This document shows, in pieces, positions 17,389 through 28,593 of a stretch of 64,000 bases of DNA. The position numbers and the translations under genes were made by a program. Origin of the DNA: Modestobacter roseus (GTDB taxonomy: Bacteria; Actinomycetota; Actinomycetes; Mycobacteriales; Geodermatophilaceae); assembly GCF_007994135.1 (NCBI RefSeq), contig NZ_VLKF01000001.1, forward strand, positions 2,790,001 through 2,854,000, given 5' to 3'. The notes beneath the pieces were generated by a model. That model did not search any database. It was given only the letters and a program-made list of their open reading frames with translations, and was not told the origin of the DNA. The stretch's first letter is position 1. Every line of letters starts with the position of its first letter.

Positions 17389-18786
17389 TCAGCCGGCGGC
17401 CTCCCGGAGGTCGCCGACCTCCCGTTCGATGAGGTCGGCGAGCACGTCGACGTCGCTGATGCTGTCCCGGTCGGCGTTCAGCCCGACGTAGACGGTGCCG
17501 TCGTAGCTGGTCAGGCCGATCGCCAGGCCCTGCCCCCGCACCAGCGGGACCACCGGGAAGACCTCCACCATCCGGGCCCCGCCGGCGTACAGCGGCACCT
17601 GGGGGCCGGGCACGTTGGTGACCACGAGGTTGAACAACCGCCGGGACAGCCCGCTGGCGGCGCGGGCGCCGAGGGCGTGCAGGGTGGGCGGAGCGAAGCC
17701 CGACAGCGCGCTGAGGGTGTCCGCCCCGACCGACTGGCCCCGCGGTGCCAGCCCCCGCATCGCGTAGCTGATCCGGGCCAGACGCACCCGCGGGTTCGGC
17801 TCACCTACCGGCAGGTCCACCAGCAGCGAGGAGACCTGGTTGCCGGCCGTGTCGTCCTCGGTGCGCACCGACACCGGCACCAGGGCCCGCACGACCGTGC
17901 TGCCCACCACCGGCTCACCGCGGGACAGCAGCCACTCCCGCAGCGCGCCGGCAACCGTGCTGAGCAGCACGTCGTTGACGGTGCCACCGAGGGCGCGCCG
18001 CACCTCCCGCAGCTCCGCCAGGGACACCCGGGCGACGGCGAACCGCCGCTGCCGGCCGATCGGTGCGTTCAGCGGGCTGGCCGGGGCCGGCGACACCGCG
18101 GTCCGGGCCACGGCGGCCAGCAGGCCGGTGGCCACGCCGGCCCAGCGGGCGCCGGTGGCGCGCACGTCACCGACCGCGGTCCGGGCGGTCTCCAGCACGG
18201 CGGACGGACGCTGCAGGTAGTCCTCGACCGCCTCCCAGACCAGCGCGGCCGGACCCGGGGGGCGCCGGGGGCGCCAGTCGTCGGGCACCGCGACCGACGC
18301 GGCGTCGGCGTGCGGGCTGGGGTCGAGGATGACCTGCCCGATGTCGATCGCCGCGAGGCCGTCGACCAGCGCCGGGTGGGTCTTGGTCACCACCGCCGTC
18401 CGGTCGCCCGCCAGCCCCTCGACCAGGTACATCTCCCAGAGCGGCCGGGTGCGGTCCAGCGGCCGGGCGGTGAGCCGGGCGACCAGGTCCAGCAGCTGCT
18501 CCTCGGTGCCCGGGCGGGGCAGCGCCGAGCGGCGCACGTGGTAGCTGATGTCGAAGTCCGGGTCGTCGATCCAGGCCGGGTTGGCCAGGTGCCCGGGCAC
18601 CTCCACCACCTTCTGGCGGTAGCGGGGCACGAGCGGCAGCCGGGCCCGGACGAGCTCCACGAGCGCCTCGTGGTCGAGCCCGCCGTCGGGGCACTCGAGC
18701 ACGAGCACCCCACCCACGTGCATGGGCGTCGCCGGCTCCTCCAGGTAGAGGAAGGACGCGTCCAGCGCGGTGAGCCGTTGGACCAC
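17389..18786 (-). CDS. WS/DGAT/MGAT acyltransferase homologue with altered active site
   Basis: A 465-residue protein of the wax ester synthase/diacylglycerol acyltransferase family, full length, with LTALDASFLYLEE at the N-terminus, PLWEMYLVEGL near residue 118 and NVPGPQVPLYAGG near residue 390. The catalytic HHxxxDG motif reads HPALVDG (H137-P138-A-L-V-D142-G143): the second His, the general base in studied enzymes, is Pro. Wild-type members make wax esters or triacylglycerol from acyl-CoA. The rest of the protein is well preserved, so the gene seems to be under selection, perhaps with another function or low activity. Confidence 0.88.
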   Translation of the reverse strand: MVQRLTALDASFLYLEEPATPMHVGGVLVLECPDGGLDHEALVELVRARLPLVPRYRQKVVEVPGHLANPAWIDDPDFDISYHVRRSALPRPGTEEQLLDLVARLTARPLDRTRPLWEMYLVEGLAGDRTAVVTKTHPALVDGLAAIDIGQVILDPSPHADAASVAVPDDWRPRRPPGPAALVWEAVEDYLQRPSAVLETARTAVGDVRATGARWAGVATGLLAAVARTAVSPAPASPLNAPIGRQRRFAVARVSLAELREVRRALGGTVNDVLLSTVAGALREWLLSRGEPVVGSTVVRALVPVSVRTEDDTAGNQVSSLLVDLPVGEPNPRVRLARISYAMRGLAPRGQSVGADTLSALSGFAPPTLHALGARAASGLSRRLFNLVVTNVPGPQVPLYAGGARMVEVFPVVPLVRGQGLAIGLTSYDGTVYVGLNADRDSISDVDVLADLIEREVGDLREAAG

Positions 18787-18889
18787 GGCGTGACCTCCCT
18801 CACTGACGGTCGCCCCAACCTACGGGGTGGCCCTCTCCCGGGCCGGGGTGCCCCCGTCGGCCCGACCCGGCGACCGGTCCAGGAGCAGG

Positions 18890-20167
18890 TCAGCGGCGGC
18901 TGCGCCGGCGGGCCGTGGGCGCCGGCACCCCGCTCAGGCCGACGGCGAGGTCGCGCAGCGCGGTCCGCAGCGGCGACGCGGGGGCGACCTCGGCCAGCGT
19001 CCGGCCCGCGGCGAGCGCGGCATCGGTCGACCGCCGGTCCGCGGGCAGGAAGCGGTCCACCTCCGCGCCGGTGAAGCGCGTCAGCGCCGCGGCGATCTCG
19101 CGTCGCGGGTCCCCGGCCACCGGCCCACGGCGCACCTGGTTGACGACCACCCGGGGGTGCACGTCCGGCAGCACCTCCTGCAGCTCGCCGAGCGCCCGGA
19201 TCGTCCGCTGCAGGGCGACCGGGTCGGCGCCGCTCACGCACAGCACCTCGTCGGCGGACTCCAGCACGGCCAGGGTCGCCCCGTTGCGCCGCGGCGCCGC
19301 CGTGTCGAAGGAGAGCTCCTCGTCCTCCTCCAGGCAGAAGGCGCAGTCGACCACGGTGAGCTCCGCCAGCCGGCGGGCCTCCTCCAGCACCACCGCGACC
19401 GCCTGCGGCCGCAGTTCCGGCCAGCGGTCGGCGCGCGCGAGCCCGGTGAGCACCCGCAGCCGCGGGCCCACCGACCCGGCCAGGCGGGACAGCGCGGCGC
19501 CGTCGAGGGTCCCCGCGCCGGCCTGACGCGCGGCGGCGGCCAGCCCCGGCGCCTCGTCCAGCAGCCCCAGCACCTGGGCCACCACACCGCCGTAGACGTC
19601 GGCATCGACCAGCAGGGTGCTCACGTCCAGCCGGGCGGCCTCGTCGGCGAGCCCCACGGCGACGGTGGTCCGCCCGGGTGCGCCGGTCGGGCCCCAGACG
19701 GCGACCACGCGCCCGCGGCCGACCGGCCGGGGCGGTTCCTGCTGGTCAGGCCCGGCCGGGCGGAGCGCGGCGCGCGGATCGGCGACGTCCCGGCCGGCCG
19801 GTGGTCCGCCGGCGACCGCGGCCCGCAGCGCACGGGCGATCTCCTCCGGCGGCGCGTCGGCGGGGAGCACCCGTTCGACCCCGAGCTGGCGCAGCCGTTC
19901 ACCCGCCCGCGCGTCCCCGGGCTCGACCAGGCCGACGACGGCGACGCCCGCGGCGACCAGCCGGGTCACCGCGCCGACGTCCAGCCGGCGCAGCTCCGCA
20001 GAGAGCAAGGCGGCCTGGCCGGTACCGGTGCTGGCCGCGGCGAGCAGGTCGGCGACGTCGACGCACCGGCGGACGACGGTGACGCCGTGGTCCTCCCGGT
20101 CCAGGGCCCCGACCAGCTCGGACTCCCAGGCCGCCCCGGTGACCGCGGTGAAGACCTGCAGCGACAT
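18890..20167 (-). CDS. CpaE/TadZ-like ParA-family ATPase
   Basis: A 425-residue protein with a receiver-like pseudo-domain (residues 1-120) followed by a MinD/ParA-type ATPase (VVAVWGPTGAPGRTTVAVGL, then LLVDADVYGG). The deviant Walker A has Arg where Lys is usual (GAPGRTT). CpaE/TadZ proteins localise Flp/Tad pilus assembly. It begins at an overlap with the SAF-domain gene, so the two are one operon. No TadA, TadB or TadC gene follows in this window, so a pilus role is open; these pairs also occur alone in Actinobacteria. Confidence 0.8.
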   Translation of the reverse strand: MSLQVFTAVTGAAWESELVGALDREDHGVTVVRRCVDVADLLAAASTGTGQAALLSAELRRLDVGAVTRLVAAGVAVVGLVEPGDARAGERLRQLGVERVLPADAPPEEIARALRAAVAGGPPAGRDVADPRAALRPAGPDQQEPPRPVGRGRVVAVWGPTGAPGRTTVAVGLADEAARLDVSTLLVDADVYGGVVAQVLGLLDEAPGLAAAARQAGAGTLDGAALSRLAGSVGPRLRVLTGLARADRWPELRPQAVAVVLEEARRLAELTVVDCAFCLEEDEELSFDTAAPRRNGATLAVLESADEVLCVSGADPVALQRTIRALGELQEVLPDVHPRVVVNQVRRGPVAGDPRREIAAALTRFTGAEVDRFLPADRRSTDAALAAGRTLAEVAPASPLRTALRDLAVGLSGVPAPTARRRSRR

Positions 20168-20925
20168 CAGCCGGTGGGCCCGGGCTCGGCGACGGCGTCG
20201 TCCCGGGAGGAGGCGTCGGCACCGGAGGCGGCGTCCACCGAGTCGCGCACCACCACGACCAGCCCGCGGCCGCCGATCGCGGCCAGCACCTCGGGTGCCT
20301 CGTCGGCCGGCACGGTGACCACGACCTGCAGGGTGCTGGTGGACGCCGACAGCACCCCGTCGGACCGGCCGGTCACCGCCTGGACCGGTGCGGCGCCGAC
20401 GACCAGGTCGACGTCACCCCCGGTCTCCAGGGCGGCACCCACGGCCGGGTCGGCCACCGCGTAGACGTCGACCAGCTGACCGCGGGACAACCCCGGCGGC
20501 ACGAAGCCGGCCTGGACCGGCAGCGCCAGCTGCACCTGTCCGGTCACCTCCTCCAGCGCCGACCGGGGCACCAGCTCTCCGGCGCGGACCGCGCGGGCGA
20601 GCACCCGACCCTCGGGACGGGTGCTCGCGGACAGGTAGGCGCCGGCGACGTCGTCCAGCCGCACCGGGACCGGCACCAGGTCCTCCGGCGTGAGCACCGT
20701 GCCGGCGGCGAGATCGGTGCCGACGGACCAGACGGGCACGGTGGCGTCGGCGGCGGTCACCACACGGGCTCCGACCAGCACCGACCCGAGCACCAGCAGG
20801 ACGCCCAGGACGAGGCGCAGGTCCAGCCAGCGCGGCGGCCGGACTCGCCGGGCGACCGGTCCGGCCGGCGCGGGACCGCCGCCGGGGGCCATGCCGGGGG
20901 CCACGGACGTGCTGGGCGCACTCAT
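20167..20925 (-). CDS. SAF-domain CpaB/RcpC-like protein
   Basis: A 252-residue protein with one N-terminal membrane helix (DLRLVLGVLLVLGSVLVGA, about residues 35-55), then a SAF domain (VWSVGTDLAAGTVLTPEDLV) and a CpaB-type C-terminal region. CpaB proteins are periplasmic/envelope parts of Flp pilus systems. A GGGAGG sequence lies about 9 nt before ATG 20925. Its stop overlaps the start of the CpaE-like gene. Confidence 0.8.
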   Translation of the reverse strand: MSAPSTSVAPGMAPGGGPAPAGPVARRVRPPRWLDLRLVLGVLLVLGSVLVGARVVTAADATVPVWSVGTDLAAGTVLTPEDLVPVPVRLDDVAGAYLSASTRPEGRVLARAVRAGELVPRSALEEVTGQVQLALPVQAGFVPPGLSRGQLVDVYAVADPAVGAALETGGDVDLVVGAAPVQAVTGRSDGVLSASTSTLQVVVTVPADEAPEVLAAIGGRGLVVVVRDSVDAASGADASSRDDAVAEPGPTG

Positions 20926-21119
20926 GCCTGGTCGTCCTCCCGGATCAGGGCCGGACGCCGGGCGTCCGACAGCGGTACCGCGACGTGCGGCGGAGGCAGA
21001 TCATGACCGAGGACGGGGGGCAGTGCAGCCGTTGTCCACACCTTCGGGTGGACGATGCGGCCGCACGTCACCCGACTGACAGACTGGCGGCCACCTTCGA
21101 CGGGAGAGCGACCCACCTC

Positions 21120-21383
21120 ATGGCGACCCAGCGGTTCTGGACCCTCGACGACGTCGCGGAGATCCTCAACGTCTCCTGGTCGCAGGCCTACGCGATGGTC
21201 CGCCGCAAGGAGCTCGTGGCCATCCAGATCGGCGGCCGGGGCCAGTGGCGGGTGGAGAAGGACGAGCTGGAGCGCTTCATCCAGCAGAAGTACGCCGAGG
21301 CGCGTGCGGTCGAGCCGGACGTGGCCGGCGAGCAGGTCCCCGCTGGGGAGACACGGGACGCAGGGGTCGACTCCCCCTCCTGA
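21120..21383 (+). CDS. Excisionase/BldC-type helix-turn-helix protein
   Basis: An 87-residue protein with a MerR-like winged HTH: FWTLDDVAEILNVSWSQAY, then AIQIGGRGQWRVEKDELE. It resembles small AlpA/excisionase and BldC-type regulators of Actinobacteria. ATG 21120 is preferred. An in-frame ATG at 21003 has a GGAGG sequence 6 nt upstream, but the codons between the two starts (TGT, CCA, CTT, GAT, GCA, CGT, ACT, AGA twice) lack the G/C third positions of real genes here. BldC binds head-to-tail on direct repeats; a 10-bp phased repeat lies about 600 bp downstream. Confidence 0.8.
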   Translation: MATQRFWTLDDVAEILNVSWSQAYAMVRRKELVAIQIGGRGQWRVEKDELERFIQQKYAEARAVEPDVAGEQVPAGETRDAGVDSPS

Positions 21384-21400
21384 CCGGCTGAGCCGCCGCC

Positions 21401-21968
21401 TCAGGCCGCCGTCGGCGGCAGGGTGCGGACCGCGACCACCGCGGCCAGCACGACCGCCCGGACACCGCTGACCGAACCCCGCCGGCGGGGTCGGTCGACC
21501 GCGTGCTCGGCCAGCTCCAGGTGGTCGGCGCCCACACGGTCGACCGTGCCGGCGAACACGCTGCCGTCGTCCAGCAGGCACTGCACGGTCGCCCGGTCGC
21601 GGGCCAGGGCGCGCAACGCCCGGCGGAGGTCCAGCCTCGACTGCGCACCGCCGCCGGGGGACTCGACGGTCAGCGCCGTCAGCCCGCCCACGGCCCGGAC
21701 CGCCCGCGTGGCGACGAGCAGCTCACGCAGCTGCACGTCGGTCAGCAGCAGCCAGTCCCCCCCCCACCTCGACCAGCCGGCCGGTGAGGTCACCGACCCC
21801 GGCGCAGGTCAGCACGAGCTCGGTGCCGACGGCGCCGCGCAGCCGGTCGGCCAGGTGCACCCGCCCGATCTCCGCCCGCGACCGGGAGGCCGCCTCGGCG
21901 TCGAGCTCGGCTGCCTCCTGGTCGGCGGCTTGCGCTTCGAGGTCGGCGAACAGCTGCTCCCAGCGCAT
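21401..21968 (-). pseudogene. Hypothetical gene split by a frameshift in a G9 tract
   Basis: Two minus-strand frames abut. The first starts at ATG 21968 (RWEQLFADLEAQAADQEAAE) and runs to LTGRLVEVGG. The second continues as DWLLLTDVQLRELLVATRAV and ends at 21401. They join if the run of nine G (minus-strand sense, 21765-21757) is read as eight, giving one protein of about 188 residues with an acidic coiled N-terminus and a middle stretch LLDDGSVFAGTVDRVGADHLEL. Both halves keep the G/C third-position bias. It may be a sequencing error, a recent mutation or a phase-variable gene. No function recognised. Confidence 0.75.
21757..21765 (-). repeat. Nine-guanine homopolymer
   Basis: Nine consecutive C on the plus strand (nine G in the sense of the minus-strand gene). 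It coincides exactly with the point where the reading frame of the surrounding hypothetical gene breaks. One base fewer restores a continuous frame. Confidence 0.9.
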
Positions 21969-21996
21969 GGCCGGAGCCTAACTCGTCCACAGATCC

Positions 21997-22024
21997 TTGC
22001 GTTTGGTTGCGTTTGCTTGTTTTG
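21997..22024 (+). promoter_or_regulatory. 10-bp phased TTGCGTTTG direct repeats
   Basis: TTGCGTTTG at 21997-22005 and again at 22007-22015, then the related TTGTTTTG at 22017-22024, spaced 10 bp apart. The T-rich block stands out from the GC-rich surroundings. It lies between the frameshifted gene (minus) and the LysM gene (plus), just ahead of an AAAAGGAGG ribosome-binding site. One full helical turn per repeat suggests a cooperative operator on one DNA face. Confidence 0.6.
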
Positions 22025-22054
22025 ATGCTGTTTGGTGGACGAAAAGGAGGTGTG

Positions 22055-22795
22055 ATGTCCACTCGACGCTGGCTGACGACGACGGCGGTGATGGCCGCCG
22101 TGGCCTGGTGCCTGGCTGCCCTGGGCGCCGATCCAGCCGAGCTGCGTGCGGCGCTGGCCGATCCCCAACGGCTGGTCGACGGCGCGGGCCCGGACGCGCT
22201 GGTGCTCGTGGGCGTGACCGCCGCGGCCTGGCTGTGCTGGGCCTGGGGGGCCGTGGGCCTGCTGCTCACCGCGCTGTCCACCGCGCCGGGGGCAGCCGGC
22301 CGGGCCGCCGGCCGGCTGCTCGGACTCCTGCTGCCGGCCGGCGCCCGGCGCGCTGCCGCGCTCGCCGTGGGGCTGAGCCTGGTGACCGCCGGGCCGACGC
22401 TGGCCTGGCCCGCCGCGCCTCCGACCGTCGTCGCGACCGTCTCCGCCGGCACCGACCTCGGGTCGCCGGTGTCCGTCGACTGGCCGACGGCTCCCGACGC
22501 CGACTGGCCCGGCAGTCCCGGCGCCTCCTCGCCCCGGTCCGGCGACGTCCCGGACGGATCCGCCCCCGACCACCGCCTCCCCGCGCAGCACGTGGTGCTG
22601 CGCGGGGACTGCCTGTGGGACATCGCGGCCGCCTGGCTGGCCAGGACCTCCCCTGGCGCCCCGGTCACCGACGCAGCCACCGCCACCGCGGTCGCCGCCT
22701 GGTGGCAGGCCAACGCCGACGTGATCGGCCCCGACCCCGACCTCCTGCTGCCCGGTCAGGTGCTGCAGGCCCCGCCCTCCGAGGAGCCCCGATGA
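22055..22795 (+). CDS. LysM-domain membrane protein
   Basis: A 246-residue protein with about three hydrophobic segments in the first 125 residues, a Pro/Ser/Asp-rich linker (about 130-180), and a C-terminal LysM-like domain: HVVLRGDCLWDIAAAWL is the hallmark, ending LLLPGQVLQAP. LysM domains bind peptidoglycan or other GlcNAc polymers, so the protein probably tethers the membrane to the wall. ATG 22055 follows one of the best Shine-Dalgarno sequences in the window (AAAAGGAGG, 22042-22050). Its stop overlaps the Rv3235-like gene. Confidence 0.85.
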   Translation: MSTRRWLTTTAVMAAVAWCLAALGADPAELRAALADPQRLVDGAGPDALVLVGVTAAAWLCWAWGAVGLLLTALSTAPGAAGRAAGRLLGLLLPAGARRAAALAVGLSLVTAGPTLAWPAAPPTVVATVSAGTDLGSPVSVDWPTAPDADWPGSPGASSPRSGDVPDGSAPDHRLPAQHVVLRGDCLWDIAAAWLARTSPGAPVTDAATATAVAAWWQANADVIGPDPDLLLPGQVLQAPPSEEPR

Positions 22796-23373
22796 GCGCC
22801 CCCCAGCACCAGCTGACCCCGTCCGCCCCCGGCCCGGCGGAGCCGGCCGCCCGACCGCGGCTGCACCTGACGGTGGTGCGCACCCCGGGACCGGTGCTGG
22901 AGCCGGCGACCGACCCGGTACGGCTGCTCGTGCCCGGTCACCGGCACCGGCGGCCGGCGCCGCCACCGGGGCCACGCCCGCGGTTGGACCGCGCCGCGCA
23001 GCCGTTCGCCCCGGAGGAGGTGGAGTTCGGTCCCCGCTGGTCGGGGCGGGCGGAGCTGCCCGACGCGACGTCGGCCGGGCGCCGGCTGGTCACCCTGGCC
23101 CTGGAGGCGTTCGCCGGGCGCCGGCCGATGGCGCAGCTGCAGCCGCTGGTCACGCCCGCGCTGTTCACCGCCCTCGGCGAGCGACGCCGTCCGCGCTGGT
23201 GCGCCGAGGGCACCGCGCCGCTGCTGGTGGGCCGGGTGCGGGTGTGCGAGCCGGTGGACGGCGTCGCCGAGGTCAGCGCGGTGGCCCGTCGGGCCGGGCG
23301 CGCCCACGCGGTGGCCGCCCGGCTCGAGGGGATCGACGGGCGCTGGCGGTGCACCGCACTGCAGATCGGCTGA
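22792..23373 (+). CDS. Rv3235-family protein (DUF6459)
   Basis: A 193-residue protein that starts at the ATGA overlap with the LysM gene. After a Pro/Arg-rich N-terminal region of about 90 residues comes the conserved part: AGRRLVTLALEAFAGRRPMAQLQPLVTP. This is the Rv3235/DUF6459 family, found next to secA across Actinobacteria. Function is unknown; in this layout it shares a transcript with a wall-binding LysM protein. Confidence 0.8.
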   Translation: MSAPQHQLTPSAPGPAEPAARPRLHLTVVRTPGPVLEPATDPVRLLVPGHRHRRPAPPPGPRPRLDRAAQPFAPEEVEFGPRWSGRAELPDATSAGRRLVTLALEAFAGRRPMAQLQPLVTPALFTALGERRRPRWCAEGTAPLLVGRVRVCEPVDGVAEVSAVARRAGRAHAVAARLEGIDGRWRCTALQIG

Positions 23374-23380
23374 GCACGAC

Positions 23381-23407
23381 GCCCCGCCGACCGTCGGTCG
23401 GCGGGGC
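23381..23407. terminator. Strong hairpin after the Rv3235-like gene
   Basis: GCCCCGCCGACC (23381-23392) pairs perfectly with GGTCGGCGGGGC (23396-23407) around a 3-nt loop: a 12-bp stem. It lies 7 nt past the stop at 23373 and is a probable terminator for the plus-strand operon. Confidence 0.75.
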
Positions 23408-23427
23408 ATCCGTGGTGTTCTTCACGG

Positions 23428-23476
23428 CCCCGTCCGGAGGCTCACCCCGAGCCTGCGAGGGGTGAGGGGGACGGGG
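23428..23476 (-). terminator. Two-part hairpin after secA
   Basis: CCCCGTCC (23428-23435) pairs with GGACGGGG (23469-23476), and inside it CTCACCCC (23441-23448) pairs with GGGGTGAG (23459-23466). The structure begins 7 nt past the secA stop in the minus direction and is the likely secA terminator. Confidence 0.7.
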
Positions 23477-23483
23477 TCCTTGT

Positions 23484-26612
<3,129 letters not shown>

Positions 26613-26689
26613 GACCCCAGCGTAGGCGGCCGGGCTGAGAACCTGCTGCGTCCCGGACCGCGTCGGCCCCGCCCGTACCCTCTGAGGAC
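26613..26689. promoter_or_regulatory. secA / PPOX divergent promoter region
   Basis: On the minus strand TACGCT (26624-26619) is 6 nt from the secA GTG. On the plus strand TACCCT (26676-26681) is 8 nt from GTG 26690. Neither gene has a Shine-Dalgarno sequence, so both messages are probably leaderless. Confidence 0.6.
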
Positions 26690-27103
26690 GTGGACGACGC
26701 CTACGGACCGGGACTGGTCGCGTTCCTCACCGAGCGCCACCTCGCGACCCTCACCACCCTGCGGGCCGACGGCACACCGCACGTCGTCCCGGTCGGGGTC
26801 ACCTTCGACCCGGACACCGGCACCGCACGGGTGATCACCTCGGGCACGTCGATGAAGGCCCGGCACGTGCTCGCCGGGCAGCAGCGGGTGGCCGTGTGCA
26901 CCGTCGACGGACGGCGCTGGGCGACGCTGGAGGGGACGGCGGTGGTGCGCGAGGACGCCGCATCGGTCGCCGACGCCGAGTCCCGCTACGCCCGCCGCTA
27001 CAAGCAGCCCCGCCCCAACCCGGCCCGGGTGGTCATCGAGATCGCGGTGGACCGGGTGCTGGGCAACGCCGACCGCCTCACCCCGCCGTCGACGGAGGCG
27101 TGA
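26690..27103 (+). CDS. PPOX-class F420-dependent oxidoreductase
   Basis: A 137-residue split beta-barrel protein of the pyridoxamine-phosphate-oxidase-like superfamily. [21 protein letters not shown] and [16 protein letters not shown] are typical of the F420-binding subgroup (TIGR03618-like) rather than FMN enzymes. These bind or reduce with coenzyme F420; the F420 genes fbiA and fbiB are about 19 kb away in the same window. Substrate unknown. It is followed after 1 nt by a GNAT gene, so the two are cotranscribed. Confidence 0.82.
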   Translation: MDDAYGPGLVAFLTERHLATLTTLRADGTPHVVPVGVTFDPDTGTARVITSGTSMKARHVLAGQQRVAVCTVDGRRWATLEGTAVVREDAASVADAESRYARRYKQPRPNPARVVIEIAVDRVLGNADRLTPPSTEA

Positions 27104-27104
27104 C

Positions 27105-27662
27105 GTGCTGGACGTCAGCGGCATCGACCTGACCACCGAGGTGGTGCGCACCGAGCGGCTGGTGCTGCGGCCCTACCGACCCGACGACGTCGACGCGGTG
27201 CTGGCCGCCTGCCAGGACCCGGACATCGGTCGCTGGATCCCCGCGGTCGGTCCGGCGTACGGCCGGGACGACGCGGTCGCCTGGGTGACCCGGGAGGCAC
27301 CGGCCGAGCGCGCGGCGGGCACCGGCCTGACCGTCGCCATCGAGGCGGACGGGGAGTTCGTCGGGTCGACCGGCGTGCACCGCATCGGCCAGCACCCGCT
27401 GGGCCCGGAGGTCGGCTACTGGATCGCCGCCGGGGCGCGGGGACGCGGCTACGCCGCTGAGGCGGCCCACGCCATGGCCGAGTGGGCGCTGGGCCTGGGC
27501 GCCTCCCGGGTGTACCTGGTCGCCGACGTCGGCAACACCGGCTCGCAGTCGGTCGCCCGCCGGGCCGGGTTCACCCAGGAGGGCGTGCTCCGCTCCTACC
27601 TGCACTACGCCGACGGCCGGGCCGCGGACGCCGCGCTGTTCTCCCGGCTGCCCGGGGACTGA
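27105..27662 (+). CDS. GNAT acetyltransferase, RimJ/RimL type
   Basis: A 185-residue GNAT. TERLVLRPYRPDDVDAVLAA is the N-terminal signature of the RimJ/RimL branch, and GYWIAAGARGRGYAAEA carries the acetyl-CoA pyrophosphate loop (R-G-R-G-Y-A). Such enzymes acetylate N-termini of ribosomal proteins or small amines. GTG 27105 follows a GGAGG within the end of the upstream gene. Confidence 0.88.
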   Translation: MLDVSGIDLTTEVVRTERLVLRPYRPDDVDAVLAACQDPDIGRWIPAVGPAYGRDDAVAWVTREAPAERAAGTGLTVAIEADGEFVGSTGVHRIGQHPLGPEVGYWIAAGARGRGYAAEAAHAMAEWALGLGASRVYLVADVGNTGSQSVARRAGFTQEGVLRSYLHYADGRAADAALFSRLPGD

Positions 27663-27725
27663 CGAAGGACCTCCCTGCCCCCCACCACTCGCACGCTCGC
27701 GGCGGGCCCCTGCCGGGAGGCCGAC

Positions 27726-27759
27726 GGCGGGCCGCCTCCCCGAGGGGAGACGGCCCGCC
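27726..27759. terminator. Bidirectional hairpin between GNAT and hpf genes
   Basis: GGCGGGCCG (27726-27734) pairs with CGGCCCGCC (27751-27759) and CTCCCC (27736-27741) with GGGGAG (27744-27749), giving about 15 bp with one mismatch. It separates two convergent genes and probably terminates both. Confidence 0.7.
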
Positions 27760-27774
27760 GGTGGAGGCCCTTCC

Positions 27775-28503
27775 TCAGACGGTGGCCGGCTGCCGTTCCG
27801 TCGACGCCACGGTGTCCCCGCCGCTCGCCGCGTCGGCGCCGGAGACGTCGGCCCCCGGCACGGTGGCGCCGAGCCGGATCAGCCCGTAGTCGAAGGCGTG
27901 CCGGCGGTAGACCACCGACGGCTGCCCGGTGTCGGCGCACAGGAACAGGAAGAAGTCGTGGCCCACGAGCTCCATCTCGTACAGGGCCTGGTCGACGTGC
28001 ATCGGCGTGGCCGCGTGCACCTTCTCGCGCACGATCCGGCCGGGCAGGTGCTCGTCGAGGTCGGTGACCAGCGGCGCGCCGTTGGGTTCGAGGTCGGGGG
28101 CGTTCCCGCCGAGGTCCGCCGGGCTGGCGGTCAGCATCTCCTCCACCGGCGCGTCGGACGCGCCGTCCAGCCGGACGCTCGCCGGCGTCCGGCGGCCGTG
28201 GTGCACGCGACGGCGGTCGTTCGCCCGCCGCAGGCGGTTCTCCAGCTTGTCCACCGCGAGTTCGAGCGCGGCGTAGAAGTCGGGGGCGCACGCCTCGGCA
28301 CGGGCCACGGGGCCCTTGCCGCGGAGCGTGATCTCCACGCGCTGGCAGTTGGCTGCCTGGCGCGGGTTCTTCTCGTGCAGAAGCTCGACGTCGATGCGGA
28401 TCAACTTGCCGTCGAAGCGTTCGAGCTGGCCGACCTTGTCCTCGACGTGCGTGCGGAAGTGCTCGGGCACCTCGACGTTGCGTCCACGGACCACGATCTC
28501 CAT
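27775..28503 (-). CDS. hpf: Ribosome hibernation-promoting factor, long form
   Basis: A 242-residue long-form HPF. The S30AE domain fills residues 1-100 (EIVVRGRNVEVPEHFRTHVE, then LHEKNPRQAANCQRVEITL) and the C-terminal dimerisation domain lies about 165-225 (MHVDQALYEMELVGHDFFLF). Long HPF dimerises 70S ribosomes into inactive 100S particles in stationary phase or stress. ATG 28503 has GGGAGGT 5 nt upstream. It lies downstream of comF in the same order as Rv3241c and Rv3242c. Confidence 0.95.
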   Translation of the reverse strand: MEIVVRGRNVEVPEHFRTHVEDKVGQLERFDGKLIRIDVELLHEKNPRQAANCQRVEITLRGKGPVARAEACAPDFYAALELAVDKLENRLRRANDRRRVHHGRRTPASVRLDGASDAPVEEMLTASPADLGGNAPDLEPNGAPLVTDLDEHLPGRIVREKVHAATPMHVDQALYEMELVGHDFFLFLCADTGQPSVVYRRHAFDYGLIRLGATVPGADVSGADAASGGDTVASTERQPATV

Positions 28504-28593
28504 GAGACCTCCCGGTGAGCGGGTGTGATCGGACCCACGCTAGTTGCGTCTCGTGGTTCCCGACACCGGAGACACCCCCTTCGGGCCCCCGGG

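Noticed and set aside
21003-21119. Upstream ATG with a GGAGG sequence as start of the excisionase-type HTH gene
   Set aside because: Codons in this stretch have many A/T third positions (TGT, CTT, GAT, CGT, AGA), unlike coding DNA here, and the added residues do not resemble the family.
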